A stretch of 64,000 nucleotides of DNA from an uncultured Candidatus Saccharibacteria bacterium. GTDB taxonomy: Bacteria > Patescibacteriota > Saccharimonadia > Saccharimonadales > Saccharimonadaceae. Below are positions 37,680-46,494 of this stretch, piece after piece; positions within the stretch are counted from its first letter, which is position 1; the number at the start of each line of letters is the position of its first letter. Location of the stretch: the NCBI GenBank assembly GCA_946186455.1, contig CAMHNK010000001.1, positions 1-64,000 of the forward strand, in the 5' to 3' direction. A program made the position numbers and the translations under genes. The notes under the pieces were generated by a model. It was not told where the DNA came from, did no database searches, and saw only the letters and a list, made by a program, of their open reading frames with translations.

Positions 37680-38228
37680 TTAAAGCCAAGCCGCTAATCT
37701 TTTATATTCAGCTGAATCTTTCGGATAAGAATCTAGAATGTCTTCGACATAAGTTTTGCCGTTCGAAAGGTTCAGCGTTTTTACATGCGGCATTGAGGCG
37801 AGCATGCGAACGACCGCTTCATCAGTTTCAACATTAGTCATAGAATGCTTTGGGTCGGTTGAATGTGAGTGGACGCGCAGCTCATTATAAACAAAGCGCG
37901 TGATGCCAGCCTGCAAACAGTACTTAAGGCAGTTTTCGCAAGTCGCGACACGATTATATATAGTGCAGCCGTGCAAGTCTTGCTTAGCAAAGAGAACTGC
38001 GTTCATTTCGGAATGAATTGCAAAATAATATTTCATTGGGCGTTCGCTCAAGGTCATTTTTGATTCATCAGCACCCTGAATCATACCATTGTAACCAAGT
38101 GAAACCACACGCTTATTCTGATCAACTATACAACAGCCCATTTTTGAAGACGGGTCTTTGCTTTTAAGCGCAACCGTCTCGGCAATTTTCATGAAATATT
38201 CATCCCACTCGCGTTGTTTTTTATCCAT
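37680..38228 (-). CDS. dCMP/CMP deaminase family protein (ComEB-like)
   Basis: 182 aa zinc deaminase. HSEMNAVLFA (HxE motif) and CENCLKYCLQAGI (CxxC, with Thr replacing the usual Pro) give the catalytic zinc site; SKMGCCIVDQNKRVVSLGYNG is typical of dCMP deaminase. Produces dUMP from dCMP, or a related deamination. It has TGG-TATAAT and GGAGGAAAAA before ATG. Confidence 0.88.
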   Translation of the reverse strand: MDKKQREWDEYFMKIAETVALKSKDPSSKMGCCIVDQNKRVVSLGYNGMIQGADESKMTLSERPMKYYFAIHSEMNAVLFAKQDLHGCTIYNRVATCENCLKYCLQAGITRFVYNELRVHSHSTDPKHSMTNVETDEAVVRMLASMPHVKTLNLSNGKTYVEDILDSYPKDSAEYKRLAAWL

Positions 38229-38331
38229 TTTTCCTCCAATTTATCTCTATTATACCATAGTTTAACAGGTGGGGGGTTGCAAGATTTTGGTGCTCGTGAT
38301 TTGATTCTCCAAAATAAATAGTGGAGGTAAA

Positions 38332-40005
38332 ATGAAAAGATTATTGTGGTACATGAGTGCCGTAATTTTAGGCATATATATTATATATGGTGGGGAAACA
38401 CGGGCACAAACGAGTTGTAAGGACTTAAGAATTGTCTTTGCGCGTGGGTCTGGTGCACCGCGTGAGAATAATGCGGATTACCAGGCGTTTAAGAATTCGA
38501 TTGAGAATCTAATTAGCGACTCCGGCATTAGCTATGAGTTTATCGATTTAGACTATCCGGCGATTGGCGTAGGTTTTGATAATTTGAACGTGGTGATTGG
38601 TGCCGTGGTTAGTGGAGGTGAAGGGAACGAGTTTGGAGAAAGCGTAAAGGCGGGGGCGACTAATCTCGCACGGATGGTAAATGACGAATGCGCGGATACA
38701 AAATATGTACTTGGTGGGTATTCACAGGGGGCGATGGTAATAATCAAAGCATTGAAGGAAATTCGACCGGAGAAGATTATTTATGCAGCGACCTTTGGCG
38801 ATCCAAAAATCTATTTGCCGGAGGGCGAGGGAATAATGCCAGCCGCTTGCCGAGGCGAGAACCTGTCGCCCTACCGCATGTATGTACCGGACTGCATGGC
38901 ATATAAAGGGTTGCTCGGGGCTTACATTCCGTATGTGACGGATGAATACTTAAGCAAAGTGGGGACTTGGTGTAACAAACGAGATATCTTTTGCAGTTCT
39001 AGGTTTAGTATTAGCGATCACGTGAGTTATGAGAGTACTGGGCTCTATGAAGATGCGACGAAAGTAATATATCTAAAAATTGCCGATGCGTTCGGGATTG
39101 ATAAGCGCGTAGTGTCGCCACACGATACGGTGTTTTTAATCGATGCAACGTGGTCGATGGAAACGATGATTGACGCGTACAAGTCTGAGGCTTTGCGTCT
39201 TGCAAAAGAAACGCTGGATAGTGATGGCAGAGTGGCATTATTCGCCTACCATGATTTAGATGATTTTGCGGATTCCTTGGTGCAGTATTGTGATTTTGAA
39301 AGTTGTGATTCAATTGAAACTTTTGAAAGTAAAATGAATGAGATTGTAACGGAATATGGCGGCGATTTACCGGAGTCGCTTTTATCTGCGTCGTTTCATT
39401 TAATGAAGAGTCTAAACTGGAAGCTTGGCTCGACGAAATCTTTGGTAGTTCTGACGGACGCTGGCTATCATTCGCCAGATCGGGATGGCACAACTTTTGA
39501 TGCTGTTGTAAAACTCAGCAAGGAGATTGATCCGGTGAACTTTTACGTGATTACGAATGAAGAGATAGCTGATGAATATGTGGATTTGACTAGTGCAACT
39601 GGCGGAAGAGTGGAAACGGATTTTGGCAAGCTAAATCTGCTCACAGATTATATTATGGAAAGAAGCGACGCCTTGCCACGAGTCGAGGAAATACCGGAGG
39701 AAGTGCCGGCGCTCGAAATCCTGTTCCAATCTTACTATGCAGATACCGCAACGATTAGATATGCGACTGACGGGCAAAAGGTAATTGTGATTATCAATGG
39801 ACAAATTATTGGAACAACGAACGAAAAAGAAATAACGATTACCGACCTAGATCGAAGAATTGAAAATGAGATTATGTTAGTGCCGATTAATAATGACGCG
39901 CGGGGCGAGGCAAGTGTGATTACGGTTGCGTCCGATGGACTCGGCGGGGCAAAAAACGACCTGCCGGTCGTGATTCCAAAAGCCCCTAATACGGGAGGGC
40001 ACTAG
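38332..40005 (+). CDS. Secreted cutinase-like esterase fused to a VWA domain
   Basis: 557 aa. Signal peptide of about 25 residues (RLLWYMSAVILGIYIIYGG ... TRA). Residues about 28-245 match the cutinase family: IVFARGSGAPREN, nucleophile elbow GGYSQGAM, GDPK, then the cysteine/Asp/His end region WCNKRDIFC ... SDHVSYES. Residues about 258-440 are a von Willebrand A domain, with MIDAS-like DATWSM. A beta-rich tail of about 100 residues ends in PKAPNTGGH. Cutinase-type esterases are typical of Actinobacteria, where they act on lipid and mycolate esters. GTGGAGG precedes the ATG. Fusion and secretion are seen; any role in host contact is inference. Confidence 0.85.
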   Translation: MKRLLWYMSAVILGIYIIYGGETRAQTSCKDLRIVFARGSGAPRENNADYQAFKNSIENLISDSGISYEFIDLDYPAIGVGFDNLNVVIGAVVSGGEGNEFGESVKAGATNLARMVNDECADTKYVLGGYSQGAMVIIKALKEIRPEKIIYAATFGDPKIYLPEGEGIMPAACRGENLSPYRMYVPDCMAYKGLLGAYIPYVTDEYLSKVGTWCNKRDIFCSSRFSISDHVSYESTGLYEDATKVIYLKIADAFGIDKRVVSPHDTVFLIDATWSMETMIDAYKSEALRLAKETLDSDGRVALFAYHDLDDFADSLVQYCDFESCDSIETFESKMNEIVTEYGGDLPESLLSASFHLMKSLNWKLGSTKSLVVLTDAGYHSPDRDGTTFDAVVKLSKEIDPVNFYVITNEEIADEYVDLTSATGGRVETDFGKLNLLTDYIMERSDALPRVEEIPEEVPALEILFQSYYADTATIRYATDGQKVIVIINGQIIGTTNEKEITITDLDRRIENEIMLVPINNDARGEASVITVASDGLGGAKNDLPVVIPKAPNTGGH

Positions 40006-40202
40006 TTTGAGCTCAGGTGGTAATGGTCGCCATATTCGCATTTATAGACACTTAAATGTCCTTCAATGTGGTGGTCATATTCAGCCACGCGGGCCGCCAT
40101 TTCAGCTTCTTCGCGAGTTTTGTAGCAAATTTTATGAGTATCGCCAACCCAGCACCTTTCGGGCTCGTAGATTCCAGTTCTGATTTGCTTACGATTTGTC
40201 AT
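40002..40202 (-). CDS. Small Cys/His-containing protein, unknown
   Basis: 66 aa. Rich in charged and aromatic residues, with REEAEMAARVAEYDHH and YKCEYGDHYHLSS at the C-terminus. Two Cys and several His might bind metal, but no standard finger is seen. ATG lies 8 nt after TGA-TATAAT. It overlaps the cutinase-VWA stop by 4 bp, converging. Confidence 0.65.
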   Translation of the reverse strand: MTNRKQIRTGIYEPERCWVGDTHKICYKTREEAEMAARVAEYDHHIEGHLSVYKCEYGDHYHLSSN

Positions 40203-40271
40203 GCCAGATTATTATATCATATTTTAGACCATATATTGAATAATTAGTCAATAAGTGTTATAATAACGCCT

Positions 40272-42089
40272 ATGACTTTAAATAAAGATTTAATTCGTAA
40301 TGTGGCGATTATCGCGCACGTTGATCACGGTAAAACTACCCTTGTTGACGGGCTTCTTAAGCAGTCCCATACTTTTCGTGACAACCAAGCTGAAATGAAC
40401 CAGACGCTCATCATGGATTCAATGGATCAGGAACACGAGCGTGGCATTACAATTACTGCGAAGCAAACCTGCGTTTACTACAACGGCTACAAGATTAACA
40501 TCATTGATACACCGGGTCACGCGGATTTTTCTGGTGAAGTTGAACGTACACTCAATATGGCAGATGGCGTGCTTTTAATCGTGGACGCCCAAGAGGGCCC
40601 AATGCCACAAACTAAATTTGTGCTCCAAAAAGCACTCGATCTGAAACTCCGCCCAGTCGTAATTATTAATAAGATTGATAAGCCAGCCGCTCGTATCGAA
40701 GAAGTGAAAGATGAAATTGAAAGCTTGTTCCTGGAGCTCGCAACCGATGAATCACAGCTTAATTATCCGATTTATTATGCGATCGCGCGCGAAGGTAAAG
40801 CCGGCAAGACGACTGAGCTTGATGACAATCTCAATGTGATTTTTGAAGCCATCATTAATGATATTCCAGCACCAAGCGTGGATGAAAATGCCGAGGGTGC
40901 ACAGCTCCTCGTAGCTGCCCTCGCTGCCGATAATTACCTTGGCAAGTACTGTATCGGTAAAATCTTCCGTGGCAAATTGAAAAAGGGCCAGACCGTGAAG
41001 ATTCTGCGTGGCGATGTGGTAAAAAACGCCAAGATTGAGAATTTGTTTATTTATAAGGGTCTTGGTAAAGAAGAAGTACCAGAAGCCATTGCTGGTGACA
41101 TCGTAGCGCTGACTGGCGTTTCGGAGGCTAACATTGGTGATACGATTGCAACTGGCGATAAGCCAGAAGCACTCCCAACAATTGAACTTGAGCCACCAAC
41201 GCTTTCGATCTACATTGGCCCAAACACTTCGCCACTCAAAGGTCGCGAAGGTGAGTTTACGACTTCTCGTCAAATCGCCGAGAGGTTAGAGCGTGAACTA
41301 GAAACTAACATCGCGCTTAAAATTGAGCCAGATGGTCTTGGCTACAAAGTGTCTGGTCGTGGCGAGCTTCATCTTTCAGTCTTAATTGAAACAATGCGTC
41401 GTGAAGGTTATGAGCTTGAAGCTGGTCGTCCAGAAGTGGTTTACCGCGAGATTGACGGCAAGAAGTGCGAGCCGATTGAGAGTTTGACTGTAGAAGTTTC
41501 GCCAGAATTTGTCGGTGCCGTTTCGCAAGAACTTGGTATTCGTAAAGCCGAACTTAAATCTCAGGAACTCACTTCGACTGGTGCCACGAGATTCGTTTAC
41601 GAAATCTCGACCGCCGCATTAATTGGTCTTCGCAACAATCTACTTACTGCTACTAAGGGCACCGTGATTATGTCGAGCATTCCGTGCGGCTATCGTCCGA
41701 TTGAAGGGAAATATAAGCCAGAACGTAATGGCGCGTTGGTTGCCTTTGAGGATGGTGTTTCAACTTCTTATGCGCTAGACGCCGCTCAGGCCCGTGGTAT
41801 CCTCTACATTCCACCACAAGTACCGGTTTATCAAGGTATGATTGTCGGGCTTTCGAATAAAAAGGACGATATCGATATCAATATCTGCAAAGAAAAGCAA
41901 CTTACCAACATGCGTACACATGCTTCGGATGGTGCAATTCAACTTACTCCATACACACAGCTATCGCTTGAGCAATGTCTCGATTTCTTATTGGATGATG
42001 AACTGCTTGAAGTTACGCCAAAATCTTTGAGGCTCCGCAAGCGTCAACTTGATCCAATCAAGCGCAAACGCGAAAACCGGACTTACTAA
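40272..42089 (+). CDS. typA: Ribosome-associated GTPase TypA/BipA
   Basis: 605 aa translational GTPase. G1 AHVDHGKTT, G2 ERGITITA, G3 DTPGHADF, G4 NKID, followed by EF-G-like domains and the BipA C-terminal domain (LSNKKDDIDINICKEKQLTN, TPKSLRLRKR). Acts in 50S assembly and stress. TGT-TATAAT lies 7 nt before ATG. Confidence 0.97.
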   Translation: MTLNKDLIRNVAIIAHVDHGKTTLVDGLLKQSHTFRDNQAEMNQTLIMDSMDQEHERGITITAKQTCVYYNGYKINIIDTPGHADFSGEVERTLNMADGVLLIVDAQEGPMPQTKFVLQKALDLKLRPVVIINKIDKPAARIEEVKDEIESLFLELATDESQLNYPIYYAIAREGKAGKTTELDDNLNVIFEAIINDIPAPSVDENAEGAQLLVAALAADNYLGKYCIGKIFRGKLKKGQTVKILRGDVVKNAKIENLFIYKGLGKEEVPEAIAGDIVALTGVSEANIGDTIATGDKPEALPTIELEPPTLSIYIGPNTSPLKGREGEFTTSRQIAERLERELETNIALKIEPDGLGYKVSGRGELHLSVLIETMRREGYELEAGRPEVVYREIDGKKCEPIESLTVEVSPEFVGAVSQELGIRKAELKSQELTSTGATRFVYEISTAALIGLRNNLLTATKGTVIMSSIPCGYRPIEGKYKPERNGALVAFEDGVSTSYALDAAQARGILYIPPQVPVYQGMIVGLSNKKDDIDINICKEKQLTNMRTHASDGAIQLTPYTQLSLEQCLDFLLDDELLEVTPKSLRLRKRQLDPIKRKRENRTY

Positions 42090-42108
42090 AATCTGATATA
42101 ATCAATTT

Positions 42109-42870
42109 ATGTCTTATCTCATCGATTCACATTGTCATTTGCATGATCGCCAGTTTTTTGAAGCCGAGCAAGCGGAAGAGATGGTGAAAAATGCTTTCAA
42201 GAATAATGTTAAGAAGATTGTTTGTATTGGGACGGATCCGGACGATTCGCTAGTAGCGCGTGAATTTGCAAAAGCACACGAAAATGTCTTCTGGACTTAT
42301 GGGATTCACCCAGAAGAGACCAATGGTGGCAAGAAGGTACATTTTGATGGTTCCGTGATTGAAAAAGAAAATGAGAAACTGGTCGCGATTGGCGAAGTGG
42401 GACTTGATTACCATTCCGAAGACTGTGATCGTGACGCGCAGATTAAACTGTTTAATGAGATGTTGCAACTCGCGAAGGATAATGATTTACCTCTATCCTT
42501 CCATGTCCGTAATGCGTTTGAAGATTTCTTTGCGGTCGTGAAGAATTTCCCGGAAGTTCGTGGTGTAGTGCATTCATTTACCGATAGCAAGAAGACTTTG
42601 AGAAAAATTTTAGAAGAAACGGACTTTTACGTGGGCGTGAATGGTCTCGCGACTTATTCAACTTTGCCAACGCCGCCACTCGAGAGAATCGTCCTCGAAA
42701 CCGATGCACCTTTCTTGACTCCGATACCGTTTCGTGGTATAATAAACGAACCAGCGTATATCCACGATATCGCAGAATGGCTAACTAAAAAACTAGAAAT
42801 AGATTTCGAGACTGTCAAGAAGGAGACTACTAAAAATGCAGAGCAACTCTTCCGTCTTTCAAATTCCTGA
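42109..42870 (+). CDS. tatD: TatD family metal-dependent hydrolase
   Basis: 253 aa. Metal ligands visible in IDSHCHLHD, GEVGLDYH, the central SFHVRNAFED, GVVHSF, and ETDAPFL. Probably a 3'-5' DNase or D-aminoacyl hydrolase. TGA-TATAAT lies 6 nt before the ATG. The 3' end overlaps a small ORF. Confidence 0.93.
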   Translation: MSYLIDSHCHLHDRQFFEAEQAEEMVKNAFKNNVKKIVCIGTDPDDSLVAREFAKAHENVFWTYGIHPEETNGGKKVHFDGSVIEKENEKLVAIGEVGLDYHSEDCDRDAQIKLFNEMLQLAKDNDLPLSFHVRNAFEDFFAVVKNFPEVRGVVHSFTDSKKTLRKILEETDFYVGVNGLATYSTLPTPPLERIVLETDAPFLTPIPFRGIINEPAYIHDIAEWLTKKLEIDFETVKKETTKNAEQLFRLSNS

Positions 42871-42985
42871 GCTCGCTAAGCGTGAAGCTACAGTTTTTGG
42901 CGAAGCAAAAGAAGCCTTGGAAATCTATCAAGAACTGAACCAGATTTCTGAGGAGATTGAACAATGTCGCTTGCGCAATTCTTAG
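42836..42985 (+). CDS. Small helical ORF linking tatD and the next gene
   Basis: 49 aa, below the ORF-track cutoff: begins MQSNSSVFQIPELAKRE and ends QCRLRNS. It overlaps tatD by 35 bp and the following gene by 22 bp, with AAGGAG upstream of its ATG. The heptad-like Glu/Leu/Ile pattern suggests one helix. The chain of overlaps makes it plausible as a real gene. Confidence 0.5.
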   Translation: MQSNSSVFQIPELAKREATVFGEAKEALEIYQELNQISEEIEQCRLRNS

Positions 42986-43443
42986 ATGGCACGATTCTCG
43001 ATCCGAAGAATATCGAATCGAAGATTTATCTTCCAAAGGGTATTACTAAACCATTTAGCAAGGTGAATTTTTATGGTAACGCCAAGCAGGGAAATGCTGT
43101 GAAGAAAATCGACCCTTACGACATTCGCCAATCCAGCACGATGACTTATGCCGATTTGATTAACGCCGAATCAGCGCTCGGTCGCACGATTTTTGGACCG
43201 ATTCCAGAAGGTCATCAGCGTGAATTTTGTCTTTCAAAAAAGAATATTTGGGTATGGTATGATGGTTGGTTCGACGAAAAAGGCGAGCCGCAAGGTGTCA
43301 CGATTCGCTACGAAGTGAGACCGGATGGCGTGTTCAAATTCTACAATGGCAAGTATATTAAGTTAAAAGGCACGGAACTCAACAACTTCTGCGAGGCAGT
43401 GCGCACTTATCATAAGCTAGTCAAGACTCATCTTTACTTTTAA
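42964..43443 (+). CDS. Conserved hypothetical protein after tatD
   Basis: 159 aa, soluble, with many aromatic residues in the second half (KNIWVWYDGWFDEKGEPQGV, YEVRPDGVFKFYNGKYIKL), suggesting a beta-rich fold. GAGGAG precedes the ATG. Likely expressed with tatD. No family recognised. Confidence 0.75.
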   Translation: MSLAQFLDGTILDPKNIESKIYLPKGITKPFSKVNFYGNAKQGNAVKKIDPYDIRQSSTMTYADLINAESALGRTIFGPIPEGHQREFCLSKKNIWVWYDGWFDEKGEPQGVTIRYEVRPDGVFKFYNGKYIKLKGTELNNFCEAVRTYHKLVKTHLYF

Positions 43444-43467
43444 GAGTTTAGTTGTTAAAATGTGCTT

Positions 43468-44115
43468 ATGGATACTGATATAAGCACGGGACCAAGAAAG
43501 GTAGCAACACCGAAGAAACCGGTTAATCCGAAAGCTCCGGTTAATCCTAAGGCTCCGGTCGATCCGAAAAAACCGGAAGAGGAAAAGAAACTGGACGACA
43601 ATGCTCCGATTGAAGAACTTCCAGATTCTAAGGTTGACCCAAATAATGTCGTAGTGGTTGAACCAAGAGTTAAGCCTCCCGTGATTGAAGAACCGAAAAA
43701 AGAGCCGATGGACCCGAAGTTGAAACGTGCGATTTTCGTGTTTGGCATTGGTATCTTTACCTTGGCCGTTGGTGCATTTTTCCTATTTAAGACTCTGACA
43801 AAGAAACCGACTGAGCCGGATGGTAAATATCTTGTAAGTGTCGGGACCTGGGCGCGTGAAGATGAGCCAACCGTAATTTGGACTTTCGAAGAAGGTAAAG
43901 GTAAACTCACGACTAATCGTCATTACAATGACTACGATTTTATCTGGTCAATTGAGGATAAGAAACTCAATATCGAGACATCTTGGCTCTATACTTTGAA
44001 CGACTCGTTTGATTATGTTTTGAATCAGAAAAAGAATACTCTCACTTTGACAAAAGACGGCATTGATTATGTTTTTGTGCCGGCTAGCGATGCGGAAGAA
44101 ACTGAAACTAATTGA
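43468..44115 (+). CDS. Membrane-anchored protein with Pro/Lys repeat N-terminus
   Basis: 215 aa from ATG 43468, six bases after TGT-TAAAAT; the ORF-track start is two codons earlier. Residues about 10-40 repeat a NPKAPV/DPKKPE unit. One membrane helix at about 90-111 (AIFVFGIGIFTLAVGAFFLF), then an outer domain of about 100 residues resembling lipocalin-like beta sheets (FIWSIEDKKLNIETSWLY). Function unknown. It overlaps DUF1846 tail-to-tail by 8 bp. Confidence 0.7.
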   Translation: MDTDISTGPRKVATPKKPVNPKAPVNPKAPVDPKKPEEEKKLDDNAPIEELPDSKVDPNNVVVVEPRVKPPVIEEPKKEPMDPKLKRAIFVFGIGIFTLAVGAFFLFKTLTKKPTEPDGKYLVSVGTWAREDEPTVIWTFEEGKGKLTTNRHYNDYDFIWSIEDKKLNIETSWLYTLNDSFDYVLNQKKNTLTLTKDGIDYVFVPASDAEETETN

Positions 44116-45574
44116 TATCGATTTCTGTACCAGACGTGGCGTTGATGCCAAGATTTGATAGCACGACCATTTCGTCGTCGGTAATCATGTGCGTGGCGTG
44201 AAGTTCAGCACCGCTTAATTTGTCGAGATTCTCAAGAACTTTTTTCACGACTGGATTAGTGGTGGAGCAAATCGAGAGAGCAATCAAAACCTCACCGATT
44301 TTCAAATAACTTTCTTTGAAATTCGAGGTCTTGTTTTTGATTTCAAGGATTGGTTCGAGCACGGCTGGAGCAATTAAATCGACTTCGTCTGGAATCTTAC
44401 TGATAGTTTTAAGCGCATTAATAAAAGTACTCGAAACCGGTGAAAGAATACCGGTTTTACGACCAACGACAATCTTTTTGGTGCCGATAGAAATCGCGGC
44501 AGCCGGAAGATTGCCGGATTTTTGACGCTTTTCTTCGGCCGCCGAGGTGACGAGACGATCTTTTTCAGAGATGCCGAGTTCGTTCATTAAGAGTTTGATG
44601 CGCTCCGGGACTTCTGGACCAACTAAGCCTTTCTTCAAGTCGGTGAGGGCGCGATAATAACGACGCACAATCTCGTCTTTGGCAGCTTTTTGGACAGCTT
44701 TGTCATCCGTAATACATTCACCAATTACGTTGACGCCCATGTCGGTCGGGGAGTAATAAATAGTTTTACCAGTAATGCGATTCAAAATCTCCTTTAAGAC
44801 AGGGAAAGTCTCGAGATCACGATTATAATTCACCGCCATAGTGCCATATTTCTCGAGATGGAAATGGTCGATCATGTTTTTGTCGTTCAGGTCGGCAGTA
44901 GCGGCTTCGTAAGCGATATTTACAGGATGTTTAAGCGGCAAAGCCCAGACTGGGAAAGTCTCAAATTTAGCATAGCCAGCGTTCACGCCTCGCTTATATT
45001 CGTGATAAAGCTGCGAAAGGGAAGTGGCGAGTTTGCCAGAGCATGGTCCCGGAGCCGAAACAACTACGAGTGGACGGGTAGTTTCGATATATGGGTTGGC
45101 GCCATAGCCTTCGTCCGACACAATCGTATCGACATCGGTCGGATAGCCTTTGGTAAAGGTATGGAAATAGGTTTTAACTTTGTAGTCTTTTAGCTTTTCG
45201 GCAAAATCCTTAGCTTTTTTCTGGCCTTCAAACAGTGTAATCACGACGGAACTGACAAAAATACCACGTGAGCGCAAGAACTCAATTAAACGCAAAACTT
45301 CCGTCTCGTAAGAAATTAAATGGTCGGCGCGGATTTTGGATTTCTCAATTGCATTAGCATTGATACATAAAATGACCTCAGCGTCGTCCTTAAATTCTTG
45401 TAGGAGTCGGATCTTGAGGTCTGGGAGAAAGCCGGGGAGAGTGCGTGCGGCGTGCTGATCGTCGATGAGTTTACCGCCGAATTCGAGATAGAGTTTATCA
45501 AACATGGCGATACGTTGTTTGATTTTTTTCTTTTGAATTTTCAGATATTTATCAGCATCAAAGCACTTTTTCAC
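44108..45574 (-). CDS. DUF1846 family protein
   Basis: 488 aa from GTG 45574, chosen because AAAGGAGG lies 6 nt upstream and the family begins with this segment; the ORF-track start at 45634 is upstream of the promoter. Recognisable family blocks: KCFDADKYLKIQ, LEFGGKLIDDQHAARTLPGF, VVVSAPGPCSGKLATSLSQLYHE, YSPTDMGVNVIG. The enzyme class is uncharacterised; GPCSGK resembles a phosphate-binding loop. Promoter TGC-TATAAT upstream. Confidence 0.9.
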   Translation of the reverse strand: MKKCFDADKYLKIQKKKIKQRIAMFDKLYLEFGGKLIDDQHAARTLPGFLPDLKIRLLQEFKDDAEVILCINANAIEKSKIRADHLISYETEVLRLIEFLRSRGIFVSSVVITLFEGQKKAKDFAEKLKDYKVKTYFHTFTKGYPTDVDTIVSDEGYGANPYIETTRPLVVVSAPGPCSGKLATSLSQLYHEYKRGVNAGYAKFETFPVWALPLKHPVNIAYEAATADLNDKNMIDHFHLEKYGTMAVNYNRDLETFPVLKEILNRITGKTIYYSPTDMGVNVIGECITDDKAVQKAAKDEIVRRYYRALTDLKKGLVGPEVPERIKLLMNELGISEKDRLVTSAAEEKRQKSGNLPAAAISIGTKKIVVGRKTGILSPVSSTFINALKTISKIPDEVDLIAPAVLEPILEIKNKTSNFKESYLKIGEVLIALSICSTTNPVVKKVLENLDKLSGAELHATHMITDDEMVVLSNLGINATSGTEIDIN

Positions 45575-45623
45575 GTTTACCTCCTTTAACCATTTAATTA
45601 TAGCACAGGATTTTTGTGGAAAT

Positions 45624-45649
45624 GAAAAACCCACCTACTAAGAGGTGGG
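45624..45649 (-). terminator. Rho-independent terminator of the 45685 gene
   Basis: On the minus strand: CCCACCT-CTTAGT-AGGTGGG followed by TTTTTC. Confidence 0.9.
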
Positions 45650-45684
45650 CGCTGGGGAAAGGTAGGGGGATAGAAGAAATGGGA

Positions 45685-46347
45685 TCAGGTTGATGTTTCG
45701 CCATCGGGTTCTCCATGGTCGCCGAAGAGGCCGTCAAGGAGCTGCCCGACGATTTCGCCGACATTAGCGATTTCGATTTTGGGCGCCGGCAAGCGCAGAG
45801 TGCTCGCCATATAGGCAAACAGGAGTGTGAGCGGCATCATCTGATGCGTGTAGACGAACCGGACGAGTGGCGGAGTAAACGTGATGTTCAGTTTCTCCAG
45901 TTTGTCACTCACCAGGTAGTCGCAAAGACTTAAGAATTCATTTTCATTCATCATTGCGATACGGCCGGCGAGCTCATCGTTCGGCTCGTTTTTCTCCAGA
46001 ATGGCCAAAATTTCTTTTGACACATACGGTTCATCCTCTCTTTCCTCGCGGTGCAAATAGATATTTAGCACCTGGAGAAACAGAAAAGCATTGACATCCA
46101 TTGACAGGTTGTCGATAAGAAGGGCGGCCGTTTCCTGCGAGAGCATGCTGCGACCGGCGAAAACCGATGCGAGGTTTAAAAGTGACGAAGAAACCTTCCA
46201 GCCCTCAATGGTCAGCTGGCGCGGTTCAAAAGTCCGCTTCAAATCAAAACCTTCAATCATCGCCTTCAAAGCCTCAATGTCATTACCCATGACGGCTGCG
46301 ACGATTTCCTCCCCGGTAAATCCAACGTAAGTGTCGCCAATTTTCAT
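45685..46347 (-). CDS. Unrecognised helical protein with a consensus promoter
   Basis: 220 aa from ATG 46347 (GGAGG 8 nt upstream); the ORF-track start is a TTG at 46362. Leu/Ala/Glu-rich, probably all-helical (EIVAAVMGNDIEALKAMIEG is mildly ankyrin-like). No membrane segment. It has a consensus promoter and its own terminator. Codon choice appears more GC-rich than in neighbours. Function unknown. Confidence 0.72.
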   Translation of the reverse strand: MKIGDTYVGFTGEEIVAAVMGNDIEALKAMIEGFDLKRTFEPRQLTIEGWKVSSSLLNLASVFAGRSMLSQETAALLIDNLSMDVNAFLFLQVLNIYLHREEREDEPYVSKEILAILEKNEPNDELAGRIAMMNENEFLSLCDYLVSDKLEKLNITFTPPLVRFVYTHQMMPLTLLFAYMASTLRLPAPKIEIANVGEIVGQLLDGLFGDHGEPDGETST

Positions 46348-46411
46348 TGTTCTAACCTCCAATACCGAAATGTACGGGCCAAAAAAAGAAAGCTTTTGAC
46401 CTCATACTTTA

Positions 46412-46440
46412 ATTATACCACACATTTTATAAATTGTCAA
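46412..46440 (-). promoter_or_regulatory. Consensus sigma70 promoter of the 45685 gene
   Basis: TTGACA (46435-46440 on the complement), 17 bp, TGG-TATAAT (46412-46417): both boxes perfect plus extended -10. Confidence 0.85.
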
Positions 46441-46459
46441 TTATTTAGCGGTAGCGGTT

Positions 46460-46488
46460 TTGACTTTATAGGGAAATTTTGTTATAAT
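46460..46488 (+). promoter_or_regulatory. Promoter of the desulfurase-mnmA operon
   Basis: TTGACT, 17 bp, TGT-TATAAT (46483-46488), only 6 nt before ATG 46495. Confidence 0.8.
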
Positions 46489-46494
46489 ATGTGC

